This document shows positions 26,021-33,756 of a stretch of DNA of 64,000 nt, piece by piece. A program made the translations under genes and the position numbers. The stretch is from Nannocystis sp. RBIL2. GTDB taxonomy: Bacteria; Myxococcota_A; Polyangia; Nannocystales; Nannocystaceae. The notes under the pieces are model-generated. The model searched no databases and had not been told where the DNA came from. It saw nothing but the letters and a program-made list of their open reading frames with translations. The stretch spans positions 1,698,151-1,762,150 of the forward strand of contig NZ_JAPNJW010000002.1 of the NCBI RefSeq assembly GCF_026626745.1, written 5' to 3'. Positions within the stretch are counted from its first letter, which is position 1. Each line of letters starts with the position of its first letter.

Positions 26021-26944
26021 ATGCGTCACCTGCTCTCCGAGGGACTGCGCGCCGCGCTCCTGCTCGCCGTCGCTCTCCCCGCCTGCCACCCGCAGGCGCC
26101 GCCGCCCCCGGCCGTCGATCCGGCCTACGCCGCCGAACACGCCCGCTGGCACGCCGCGCGGATCGAGGCGCTGCGGGCCCCGCAGGGCTGGCTCGCCCTC
26201 GCCGGGCTCTACTGGCTGCAGCCGGGTGAGTACCGCCTGGGCGCCGATCCTGGCGCCGACATCGTCTTCCCCGCTGGCGCGCCGGCCGAGGTCGGTGTCC
26301 TCGCGCTCGCGGACGGGCGCGTCCGCCTGCGCCTCGCGCCCGGCGTCGACGCCAAGATCCGCGGCGAAGCGATCCAGGACGTCGTCCTGCGCTCGGACCT
26401 CGATCCCGCTCAGCCCGCCGACCGCGTCGAGCTCGGCGACCGCTTCACCTTCCTCGTCATCGCCCGCGGCGATCGCCTGGGCCTGCGCCTCTACGATCAC
26501 CAGGCCGAGGAGCGGCGCGAGTTCACCGGCGTCGCCACCTTCGCCCTCGACCCCGCGTGGCTGATCCAGGCCCGCTTCGAGCCGCTGGCGACCCCGCGGA
26601 CCATCGATCATCCCACCGTGCTGGGCACCGTCCAGCCGGCCCAGGTCCCCGGCACCGCCGTCTTCACCGTCGACGGCCAGGAGCACCGCCTGACCCCGAT
26701 CCTCGAGCACGGCCCCGGCGGCGACGCTCTCCTGTTCGTCTTCAGCGATCGCACCAGCGGCCGCGAGACCTACCACGGCGGTCGCTTCCTGCTCGCCGAG
26801 CTGCCGCGCGACGGGACCGTCCTGCTCGACTTCAACCGCGCGCACAATCCCCCCTGCGCCTTCACGGCCTACGCCACCTGCCCCGTCCCCCTGGCCGAGA
26901 ATCGCCTGCCCTTCCCCGTCCCGGCCGGCGAGAAGACGCCCTAG
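26021..26944 (+). CDS. DUF1684 lipoprotein
   Basis: I choose the ATG at 26021, giving MRHLLSEGLRAALLLAVALPAC, a lipoprotein signal; the upstream frame is made of repeat elements. The 307-residue product carries the DUF1684 core: WLALAGLYWLQPGEYRLGAD near the start, LLFVFSDRTSGRETYHGGRF, then DFNRAHNPPCAFTAYATCP and NRLPFPVPAGEK at the end. The function of the family is unknown; it is often secreted. The conserved NPPCAFT and GEK motifs are intact. It is transcribed in the same direction as the Omp85 gene but separated by the repeat cluster. Confidence 0.9.
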   Translation: MRHLLSEGLRAALLLAVALPACHPQAPPPPAVDPAYAAEHARWHAARIEALRAPQGWLALAGLYWLQPGEYRLGADPGADIVFPAGAPAEVGVLALADGRVRLRLAPGVDAKIRGEAIQDVVLRSDLDPAQPADRVELGDRFTFLVIARGDRLGLRLYDHQAEERREFTGVATFALDPAWLIQARFEPLATPRTIDHPTVLGTVQPAQVPGTAVFTVDGQEHRLTPILEHGPGGDALLFVFSDRTSGRETYHGGRFLLAELPRDGTVLLDFNRAHNPPCAFTAYATCPVPLAENRLPFPVPAGEKTP

Positions 26945-27170
26945 GCGACCCTCGCTGCGCGATCGCCCGCGCGTCCCCGAGGGTCGCTCGCGCATGGTGG
27001 CGAAGCTCCCCGCGGCCGCGCGACGGAACCGCAGCGCGCTGGCCATCGCGGCGCAGTTCGTCGCTCGCGCGAGCTCTCCGACCGTCCTCGCCGAGCCCTG
27101 CTGCCGCGCCGCCCCGGGCAGGCCGCGGACGTCACGGGCGCGCTGCGTCCGGACTCGCTACCCTTGGGGC

Positions 27171-28115
27171 ATGCCTCGCCTTGAACTCGCCCTATTCATG
27201 TTCGCCGTGGTGGCGGTGGCCTGCGCCGACGACACCACCGCGATGACGTCCGGCAGCGAAGCCTCGACCACGGCCTCCACGGCCGGGCCCGACACCACCA
27301 CCGGCCCCACCACCACCGACGCGCAGACGACCACCGCCCCCGAGCCGACCGGCGCGAGCACGATCACCACGGTCACCACGGCCAGCACCACCGAGCCCGC
27401 GACCACCACGGACCCGGTCACCACCACCGATCCGACCACCGCGACCACCACCGATCCGACCACCCCGAGCACCACCGAGCCCGCCACCGTCAGCACCACC
27501 GACCCCGAGACCACCGGCGGCGGCGTGTGCGGCGTCGAGGGCGACACGGTCAGCGCCGAGCTGGCGCAGATGGGCAAGCCCGTCGCGTGCGGCCCGCTCG
27601 AGTTCACCGGCACCCGGATCAGCCCGCAAAAGGGCCCCGTGTGGCAGCTCGACGGCTGTGCCTGCGGCGACAACTGCCTGATCCCCGACCCGTGGACCCT
27701 CAGCGTCTCGGCCCCCGCCGCCTGGCTGCCGCTCATGCCGGCCTGCCCGCGGATCGTCGTCGACCGCGTCGAGGGCTTCGGCGGCTGTCAGTTCGCCGCC
27801 ATCTCCGTGTGGGACCTCCAGGCCCCGGGCGAGCCCGCCGTCTATCACGCCGGCCACGGCCTCTCCCCGACCCAGGCCGGCGCGGCCGAGCTCACCGTCA
27901 CGCCGCAGAGCGTCGAGACCTGCGACTGCATGGGCTGCTGCCAGCCCGCCGAGCTGTGGGACCTGCAGTTCACGCTCGGCGGCGCCGACGTGACCCTCAC
28001 CGAGGGCGAGAGCGCCCCGCTGGGCCAGCGCAACGCCATCAACTTCGAGTCGCACCACATCGGCCTGTGCGACGCCCCGCTCGACGTCCACTGGGCGATC
28101 CGCAAGCCCGCCTGA
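27171..28115 (+). CDS. Thr-rich-linker lipoprotein, unknown domain
   Basis: A 314-residue product from the ATG at 27171, where GGGG provides a weak ribosome site. MPRLELALFMFAVVAVACAD is a lipoprotein signal. Residues 22-115 are a Thr/Pro/Asp linker (TTTDPTT-like repeats) that should lift the domain from the membrane. The C-terminal ~200 residues contain many Cys (CGVEGD, CACGDNCLIPD, CDCMGCCQPAELWD) and end in VHWAIRKPA. No family is recognised. A strong set of dispersed repeats follows its stop. Confidence 0.8.
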   Translation: MPRLELALFMFAVVAVACADDTTAMTSGSEASTTASTAGPDTTTGPTTTDAQTTTAPEPTGASTITTVTTASTTEPATTTDPVTTTDPTTATTTDPTTPSTTEPATVSTTDPETTGGGVCGVEGDTVSAELAQMGKPVACGPLEFTGTRISPQKGPVWQLDGCACGDNCLIPDPWTLSVSAPAAWLPLMPACPRIVVDRVEGFGGCQFAAISVWDLQAPGEPAVYHAGHGLSPTQAGAAELTVTPQSVETCDCMGCCQPAELWDLQFTLGGADVTLTEGESAPLGQRNAINFESHHIGLCDAPLDVHWAIRKPA

Positions 28116-28118
28116 CGA

Positions 28119-28173
28119 CATGGCTCTCAGGACATTCCCTTTTCGACATGTCTTCTTCGACATGTCCTGAGGC
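28119..28173. repeat. Four-unit array of the 14-bp repeat
   Basis: ACATGGCTCTCAGG, then a 13-bp variant, then ACATGTCTTCTTCG and ACATGTCCTGAGGC, starting 3 bp after the stop of the Thr-linker lipoprotein. Confidence 0.85.
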
Positions 28174-28203
28174 GAATCCCCGCGCCGGCGAGGACGCTCG
28201 CAC

Positions 28204-28245
28204 GCCTGTCCTCATAGACATGCCCTTTTAGACATGTCCATCTCG
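28204..28245. repeat. Three-unit array of the 14-bp repeat
   Basis: GCCTGTCCTCATAG, ACATGCCCTTTTAG and ACATGTCCATCTCG in exact 14-bp register. A further single hairpin (CCTGTCC-CTCG-GGACAT) lies at 28358-28377, so the 320-bp gene-free interval 28116-28434 holds three repeat groups and no other recognisable feature. Confidence 0.85.
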
Positions 28246-28434
28246 CCACCCTGATACGCTCTCTGCCTGCCGCGCGCCCCGCTCACCGGCTGCGGCCTGC
28301 CCGCGCCGGCGAGGTCGCTCCGCCGCCGCTCGCCGGCCGCAGCGTGACTTTCGGACGGCCTGTCCCTCGGGACATCTTGCTCGCTCCGCGCCTGCGAGTG
28401 GACAGCCGGCCGCGGACCCGCCTATCCTCCCGGC

Positions 28435-28809
28435 ATGGTCCACGCACTCGGCCTCGCTCTCGCCCTCTTCGCCCCCGCCGCCACCACCACGGGGGTCATC
28501 CAGGCCGAGGACGAGCCGGCCTGGGGCACCTCGCCGACCATGGGACCGGTCACCGACACCGCCGCCTCGAGCACGACCGACGACACGAGCACCGGCACGA
28601 CCGGCGCCACCGCGAACGACACCGCCGGCGACACCGCCGGCGACACCGCCGGCGACACCGCCACGATGCCGCCGGTCTACGAGGCGTGCGGATGCAGCAG
28701 CGGGGGCGAGGCCGGCGGCTGGGCCGCCCTCGCCCTGCTCTTCACTGCGGGATCACGGTGCCGACGCCGGCGCCCCACCACGTCACGTTCTTGTTGCCGA
28801 GCGGCGTGA
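28435..28809 (+). CDS. Small secreted protein with MYXO-CTERM-like tail
   Basis: A 124-residue product with an N-terminal signal (MVHALGLALALFAPAATTTG), a Thr/Asp/Ala linker including four GDTA repeats, and a tail ACGCSSGGEAGGWAALALLF followed by TAGSRCRRRR. Cys, a Gly-rich start, a hydrophobic helix and a terminal Arg cluster make up the MYXO-CTERM sorting signal, thought to hold proteins at the myxobacterial surface. Unusually, the frame runs 11 residues past the Arg cluster, overlapping the 3' end of the converging gene by 68 bp. Almost no folded domain remains between the two signals, so it may be a short surface-presented linker protein. Confidence 0.65.
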   Translation: MVHALGLALALFAPAATTTGVIQAEDEPAWGTSPTMGPVTDTAASSTTDDTSTGTTGATANDTAGDTAGDTAGDTATMPPVYEACGCSSGGEAGGWAALALLFTAGSRCRRRRPTTSRSCCRAA

Positions 28810-30154
28810 CCACCTTGGTCTGCGGGTCGATGCGGAACATCTGCCCGCCCGAGTCGAACGCCAGGATCAGCCCCTCCCAGCCCGCCAGGCCGTAGACCTG
28901 CGGGTTCTGGGCCAGCGTCGCCAGCTCGCTCTGGACCGCGCCGGTGGCAGGGTCGACCTGCACGATCACCGTGCCGCCGACCCCCTGCTTGTTGACCGCG
29001 CCGTAGGTGCCGACGCCCTCGATCGAGAACGCATCACCGGCCGAGGTGTAGCCCGCGCCGTACTGACCGATCTGCTGGATGTTGAACATCCCGTTCTGCA
29101 GCGCCAGCTTGTACCACTGGCCCGAGTTGGCGATGCCGACCAGCGTGTCCTTGTTCGGGTCGAGGATGCCCTTCGGGATCATCGTCAGACCGTTGAAGCT
29201 CTGCGGCAGCGTGCCGAGCTTGTACGCCTGGGCCGTCTGCGGGTTGATCACGTAGCCGCACCCGAACGTGACCGCGTACAGCACGCCCCAGCGATCGATC
29301 GCCACGTCGGTCACCGAGTGGTCGCAGGCGTCGTTGGAGAACTTGAAGTTGCTGACCATCGACACCGCGTAGGGGTCGGTGACGTCGACGGTGTACAGGT
29401 TGCCGGACGAGTGGGCGTAGATCTTGAACGGCGTCGTCACGCCGGGCAGGTTGCCGTCGTTGGCGAACGGGTCCTCGGCGTTGGGGATCCCGTCGCCGTC
29501 GAGGTCGTTGTCGCAGACGTCGCCGAACACGTCGCCGTCGGTGTTCTTCTGGTCCTGGTTGGGCACCAGCGGGCAGTTGTCCATGGGGTCGGGGACCGTG
29601 TCGTTGTCGTCGTCCTCGTCGCAGGCGTCGCCTTGGCCGTCGCCGTCGGTGTCCTCCTGCATCGGGTTGGCGTCGGCCGGGCAGTTGTCGTCCGCGTCCG
29701 GCACCATGTCGTCGTCGTCGTCGTCGTCATCGACCGGGTCGGTCGTCGACGTCCCCTCGGTGGTCCCGTCGGTCGTCCCGTCGCTCGTCTCGGTGCCCGT
29801 GCTCTCGATGCCGGTGGTGGTGCCGAGAGAGTCGTTGGTGGTCGTCGCCGGCCCGGTGGTCGCGTCGCCGGTGGTCGTGTCCACGCCCATCGTGTTGGTC
29901 GCCTCGCCGGTCGCCAACGTGGTGCCGTCGTCGGTCGACGTGCCCGGGAACGTGTCGGTGGAGGCGCTCGTGGTCGTCGGCTGGGCCTCGGTGTCGGAGC
30001 TGGGCGAGCCGGTCGAGTTCCCCGACGTCTGGCCGTCGGACAGGCTGTCCGTCGAACCGCCGGTGCCGCTCGCGGCCGTCGAACAGCCAGCCAGCGCGAA
30101 TACGAGGGAACATGAACCAAGAGACACGTGACGAAAGCCAGAGCGGAGAGCCAT
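28742..30154 (-). CDS. Lipoprotein with TSP3-type Ca-binding repeats and beta-propeller
   Basis: A 470-residue product starting at 30154. The signal (CSLVFALAGCSTAAS) has a lipobox with Cys near residue 24. A 120-residue Thr/Ser/Gly linker leads to Asp-rich thrombospondin type 3 repeats (DADDNCPADANPMQEDTDGD, DDDNDTVPDPMDNCPLVPNQ, NTDGDVFGDVCDNDLDGDGI), which bind Ca2+. The C-terminal ~230 residues look like a beta-propeller (TPFKIYAHSSGNLYTVDVTD and so on). It should be exposed on the outer membrane. Its stop lies within the last codons of the converging MYXO-CTERM-like gene. Confidence 0.88.
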   Translation of the reverse strand: MALRSGFRHVSLGSCSLVFALAGCSTAASGTGGSTDSLSDGQTSGNSTGSPSSDTEAQPTTTSASTDTFPGTSTDDGTTLATGEATNTMGVDTTTGDATTGPATTTNDSLGTTTGIESTGTETSDGTTDGTTEGTSTTDPVDDDDDDDDMVPDADDNCPADANPMQEDTDGDGQGDACDEDDDNDTVPDPMDNCPLVPNQDQKNTDGDVFGDVCDNDLDGDGIPNAEDPFANDGNLPGVTTPFKIYAHSSGNLYTVDVTDPYAVSMVSNFKFSNDACDHSVTDVAIDRWGVLYAVTFGCGYVINPQTAQAYKLGTLPQSFNGLTMIPKGILDPNKDTLVGIANSGQWYKLALQNGMFNIQQIGQYGAGYTSAGDAFSIEGVGTYGAVNKQGVGGTVIVQVDPATGAVQSELATLAQNPQVYGLAGWEGLILAFDSGGQMFRIDPQTKVVTPLGNKNVTWWGAGVGTVIPQ

Positions 30155-30334
30155 GGCGCCACCCTATCCCATCGCCGACGTGAGAACCACTGTCGCCGAC
30201 GACGCCGGCCATGAAGACCTCCGCGCGGGCGCGCTCTCTCGCCGGCACGAGCCCACGGACGGGCCCCGGCGCCTGGGTAGATCTCCGCGTCCGAAGCCCC
30301 GCGAGCCCCGGTCCCCGGGACGACCGCAGCGGGT

Positions 30335-30366
30335 GACATGTCCCGAAAGACATGTCTTTTCTTTTT
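30335..30366 (+). repeat. Palindromic repeat followed by a T-run, terminator-like
   Basis: GACATGTC at 30335-30342 and again at 30349-30356 (each its own complement) around CCGAAA, then TTTTCTTTTT. It has the form of a plus-strand intrinsic terminator made from the dispersed repeat, though no plus-strand gene ends just upstream. Confidence 0.6.
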
Positions 30367-30507
30367 AAAAGGGGCCGGTCGAGCCGCCGCTCCTCGCCCC
30401 GGCCGAACCGGCTACCGCCGCGGGACTCGACCTCGCCCGCGAGCGACGGGTCGGGCAACCGACCCAAGCACCGCGTCCCGGTGGAGCACCTCGTGGGACG
30501 GCGAGAA

Positions 30508-30611
30508 GGACATGCCCGACAGACATATCCTCCTACCGCACATGAGCTCTGCGCTCTCGCCCCGGCCGGGCCACGAGCGGGACGGCGGGAACATGCCCCG
30601 AAAGACATATT
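30508..30611. repeat. Two palindromic repeat copies
   Basis: GGACATGCCC-GACA-GACATATCC (30508-30530) and AACATGCCC-CGAA-AGACATAT (30590-30611), diverged members of the 14-bp family. Confidence 0.6.
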
Positions 30612-30656
30612 CACCGGCCGCCCACGAGTCCTTCGGTCTCACACCGGCCGCGGCCG

Positions 30657-31150
30657 CTAGCGGGACGGCGGGAACTCGATCTCGTCCGCGAGCGACGGGT
30701 CGGCCTCGCATCCAGGCCCCGCGAGCCAGTGGGAGCGCGCGCGAGGCAGGCTGACCACGAGCAGCCCAATCTCCGGCACCCCGTCGCCGTCATTGTCACA
30801 ATCCGGGCACCCGTCTCGTCCGCGTGACCATCGAAATCCTCGGGCAAGTCAGGGCAGCAGTCGAACTCCTCTTCGAAGCCGTCGAAGTCGCTATCCACGA
30901 AACGGTGGACCGGCGTGAAGATTCCGACCACCGGCGGCGGAACGGCCGCCTCGAGACACCGACGCTTTCTCATCGCCCGCGCCGTCGTCGGCAGCGCGAC
31001 CGCGCAGCACACCCGGGTGTTGTAGAACACGTCCGGCGGCCTCGGACGCGACACTTCCTCCCACGAGGGGATCGAGCGCGGCGGCGTCGGCCTTGGGCAA
31101 GCGGCAAGCGCCGCGCTCAGCAGCAGACCCGGTCCCGCTCGCCAATGGAG
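30657..31150 (-). pseudogene. Frameshifted TSP3-like lipoprotein (tandem copy 1)
   Basis: The reading frame shows a lipoprotein signal (GLLLSAALAACPRP, Cys at 31097-31099), then NTRVCCAVALPTTARAM and FVDSDFDGFEEEFDCCPDLP. Compared with the neighbouring copy at 31333, one base is missing at about 30815 (CGTCTCG against CGTCCTCG), which shifts the frame just before the second Asp-rich motif. Restoring it gives GCPDCDNDGDGVPEIGLL and a matching end PSR-stop at 30657. No ATG, GTG or TTG is found in frame before the signal. I therefore call it a pseudogene; a sequencing error could explain the base but not the missing start. Confidence 0.65.
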
Positions 31151-31332
31151 CTCGTCCCTGTGCCCGCAGCGCCCGTCACCTCGCCACAGACTAACCGCGT
31201 GACCCTTCGCCTGTCACGGAGAGAGCAGCGACCGCAGCTCGGCTTGTGAGCCCGACCGGCGAGCGCCTCGAGAACGACGAGAAGGATATGGCCTCGCCGA
31301 ACTGAGGTTCGCTCTGACGCCGGCCGCGGCCG

Positions 31333-31829
31333 CTAACGGGGAGGCGAAAACTCGACCTCGTCAGCGAGCGATGGGTCGGCCTCGCAGCCGGGCCCTGCGA
31401 GCCAGCGGTAGTCCACGCTGGCGGGGCAGACCGCGAGCAGCCCGATCTCCGGGACCCCGTCACCGTCGTTGTCGCAATCCGGGCAGCCGTCCTCGTCCGC
31501 GTGACCATCGAAATCCTCGGGCAAATCAGGGCAGCAGTCGCGGTCATCGGTGTAGCCGTCGAAATCGCTGTCCACGAAGCGGTACGGCCTGAAGAAACCA
31601 ACCACATGCGGCTGGGCGACCGCACCCTTGCAAAAATGATGGAGCATCGACCGCGCCGTGTTCGGCAGCGCCACCGCACAGCACTTCCGCGTCGCAAATC
31701 GAACCGGACCTCTTCACCCGACTGCGGCTTACCCTCGCCGATCCATCCGAGCTGACGGCTCTGTCGGGGCTCCTTGCTGGTAGCAGGCGCTCCGATCACC
31801 TCGACGGAGACGAGCTTCTTTAGCACCAT
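31333..31829 (-). pseudogene. TSP3-like paralogue (tandem copy 2), probably frameshifted near its start
   Basis: From an inner start the product reads MALPNTARSMLHHFCKGAVA and continues with FVDSDFDGYTDDRDCCPDLP, EDFDGHADEDGCPDCDNDGD and GVPEIGLL, ending EVEFSPPR at 31333. Upstream, homology to copy 1 continues as ATRKCCAVALP, but that frame is closed by TGA shortly before; the expected GEEVRF lies in another frame, so a small indel near 31705 seems likely. ATG at 31829 (MVLKKLVSVEVIG) would be the original start. An alternative is a short intact gene of 113 residues starting at 31674. Asp-rich motifs suggest Ca2+ binding. Confidence 0.55.
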
Positions 31830-32305
31830 GGCCAGCACGTGACCTTGCCAATCACATTCCTCACCAGGCCGACCTGATCGGCTGACGGAACGACGGCTCC
31901 CCCTGCCCCGATCGCGGACCGATCTGGGACAGAACCAGGCGTCGCTTCGCCGCTCCTTCATGGTCATGGACGACTCGCTCCGCCTCGAGCTCGCGCGGAT
32001 GCTCCGGCCGAGTCACGCGGAGGGTCGTCGGCATGTCCGATAGAACATTCTCCGATGTACATGTTCTATCGGACATGCAGCCGCCATGGCGACCTCTCGA
32101 CACAGGAGCGGGAGCACGCCGTTTGCAGCGGGGCATGATCAGCCATCGCCGAGCAGCGTAGTTCAAGGCCGCGAACGCGGCAACGGTGAGAGGACGCCGT
32201 CGCCGCATCGCGCGGACTGGCACAATCCGGTCGGCCGGTCGGTCACGAGGCCGCGGAGGCCGCGCTCGCGCGCGTCACAGCGCTGCTTGCAAGGCCGCCA
32301 CGAGC
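31830..32305. other. Gene-free interval with a long perfect inverted repeat
   Basis: 476 bp without a convincing gene. The only structure seen is the 18-bp inverted repeat at 32031-32078. Confidence 0.5.
32031..32078. repeat. Perfect 18-bp inverted repeat made from the dispersed palindrome
   Basis: GCATGTCCGATAGAACAT at 32031-32048 and its exact complement ATGTTCTATCGGACATGC at 32061-32078, with a 12-bp centre. Each arm begins with a repeat-family sequence (GCATGTCC), but the arms extend 10 bp beyond it, making this the longest hairpin of the family. Confidence 0.95.
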
Positions 32306-33676
32306 TCACCCCGCGGTGCAGCAGGCCGGGTGACCTTCGGTGCCGCACATCGGATCGTCGAGCGGGTCGACGCACAGGCCGCAGCACTTCGGGTGGCCCT
32401 CGGTGCCGCACAGCGGGTCGACCTCGAGCGGCACGCAGCCCTTGCAGTCCCAGCGCCAGTGGTCGACCACGGTCACCGTGGCCTTGCTGCTGTCGCCCAT
32501 GTCCATCATCGCGAACGCGAACGTGAACGTCTCGCCGGGGACCACCTGCGCCTGGATCGTCACCCAGCCGGTGGTGCCGTGCGACTCGAAGCCGGTCCCG
32601 GCCAGCTCGGGCGCGTCGTCGACGTAGCCGGCGTTCACCATCGCCTCGGCCAGCGACGTGACCGTGAACGGCTGTCCGGCGATGAACGTCACGTTGCCGG
32701 TGTACGCCTCGCTGGTCGACCAACCGATGAACATATCGTTGTAAGTGTCGCCGACGAAGTCGGGGTATTCCGACGAGAAGAACACCGCGTCGAACAGGAA
32801 GCCGTCGACCCCGGGCGGGACCTCGACGGTGAACGAGCCGAACAGCAGGTCGTTCGGGTCGCCGTTGCCGAGCGTCCAGTTGGGCTCGATGCTGTCCGAG
32901 CAGTCGTTGACCCCGTCGCACCCGGCGAACGGAGTGCCGCCCTGGCCGCCGTCCGACCCGACCAGCGGGCTCATCGGCGCCGGCAGGGCGTTCGGCATGT
33001 CGGGGTTGAAGTTGTTGTCGTTTTCGAACTGCGACATCGTCTCGACCAGGACCCCGTCGCCGTCGAGGTTGGCGACGCGACCTGTACTGAGGACCAGGAA
33101 CTTCTCGCCCTCGCGCGGGCGGAACAGCAGCTCGCCGGGCGCGTTCGGATCTTCGGCGGTGCCGAAGCCCCGCGCGGCCCGCCACGCGATCGGCTGCGAC
33201 ATGAACACCGGGTCGCTGATCGGGATGGTGTTCTCCTTGGCCCCCGGACAGCCGACCCCGATCGCGTGGAACGGGTCGGTGTCGTCGTCCTCGTCGCACA
33301 CCAGCAAGATGCCCGGCGCCCCACACTCATCGGTCCCGGTCGTGCCCGTGCTGTCGTCCGTGGTCGACGTCGAGGTCGTCTCGTCGGTGGTCGCCTCGCT
33401 CGTCGATGTGCTCGTGCTCGTGGCGTCGGTCGGCAGCACCGGCTCGGTCGTCGTCGGCGCAGTGGTGGAGGTCGACGTCGACGTCGTCGAGGTCGAGTTC
33501 GTCGTCGGTTCGCCGGTCGTCGGCGCAGTCGTCGACGCGTCGGTCGTCATCATCGTCGACCCGGTCCCCGTCGCGAACCCCGAGGCGCTGCCCTTCTCGT
33601 CGTCGCCGCACGCCCCCGATCCGGCAGCGACGAGCGACACGGCGAACATGCGAGCGAGCGATAATGTTAGGCGCAT
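32306..33676 (-). CDS. Thr-linker lipoprotein with choice-of-anchor-L-like domain
   Basis: The ATG at 33676 gives MRLTLSLARMFAVSLVAAGS then GACGDD, a lipoprotein signal; the upstream extension is not needed. The 456-residue product has a Thr/Ser linker to about residue 115. The folded part includes DGFLFDAVFFSSEYPDFVGD, TYNDMFIGWS and ETFTFAFAMMDMGDSSKATV, like choice-of-anchor-L domains found in secreted bacterial proteins. It ends with two similar Cys motifs (PLCGTEGHPKCCG, PMCGTEGHPACCT). Surface display is expected. It is divergent from the M23 peptidase gene. Confidence 0.85.
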   Translation of the reverse strand: MRLTLSLARMFAVSLVAAGSGACGDDEKGSASGFATGTGSTMMTTDASTTAPTTGEPTTNSTSTTSTSTSTTAPTTTEPVLPTDATSTSTSTSEATTDETTSTSTTDDSTGTTGTDECGAPGILLVCDEDDDTDPFHAIGVGCPGAKENTIPISDPVFMSQPIAWRAARGFGTAEDPNAPGELLFRPREGEKFLVLSTGRVANLDGDGVLVETMSQFENDNNFNPDMPNALPAPMSPLVGSDGGQGGTPFAGCDGVNDCSDSIEPNWTLGNGDPNDLLFGSFTVEVPPGVDGFLFDAVFFSSEYPDFVGDTYNDMFIGWSTSEAYTGNVTFIAGQPFTVTSLAEAMVNAGYVDDAPELAGTGFESHGTTGWVTIQAQVVPGETFTFAFAMMDMGDSSKATVTVVDHWRWDCKGCVPLEVDPLCGTEGHPKCCGLCVDPLDDPMCGTEGHPACCTAG

Positions 33677-33756
33677 GGCCAAGCTTCGCGAATTCATCGC
33701 GGCTCGCCCAGCCCTGCCTTGTCGCACGGCGCAGCGCGCGGGTATCGTCGACGGCG

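Larger units (their letters stand above)
30155..30656. other. Gene-free interval with repeats and a gene remnant
   Basis: About 500 bp with no intact gene. It holds three members of the 14-bp family (30335-30366, 30508-30530, 30590-30611). At about 30404-30476 the text around CGACCTCGCCCGCGAGCGAC resembles the 3' ends of the two tandem TSP3-like genes to the right, which suggests a third, eroded copy. Confidence 0.6.

Noticed and set aside
30824..31249. Plus-strand gene opposite the TSP3-like pseudogene
   Set aside because: It is antisense to clearly homologous tandem copies and has no features of its own.
31861..32223. A 120-codon minus-strand gene
   Set aside because: It runs through the perfect inverted repeat, has no signal or domain, and its Arg-rich composition is typical of non-coding GC-rich sequence.
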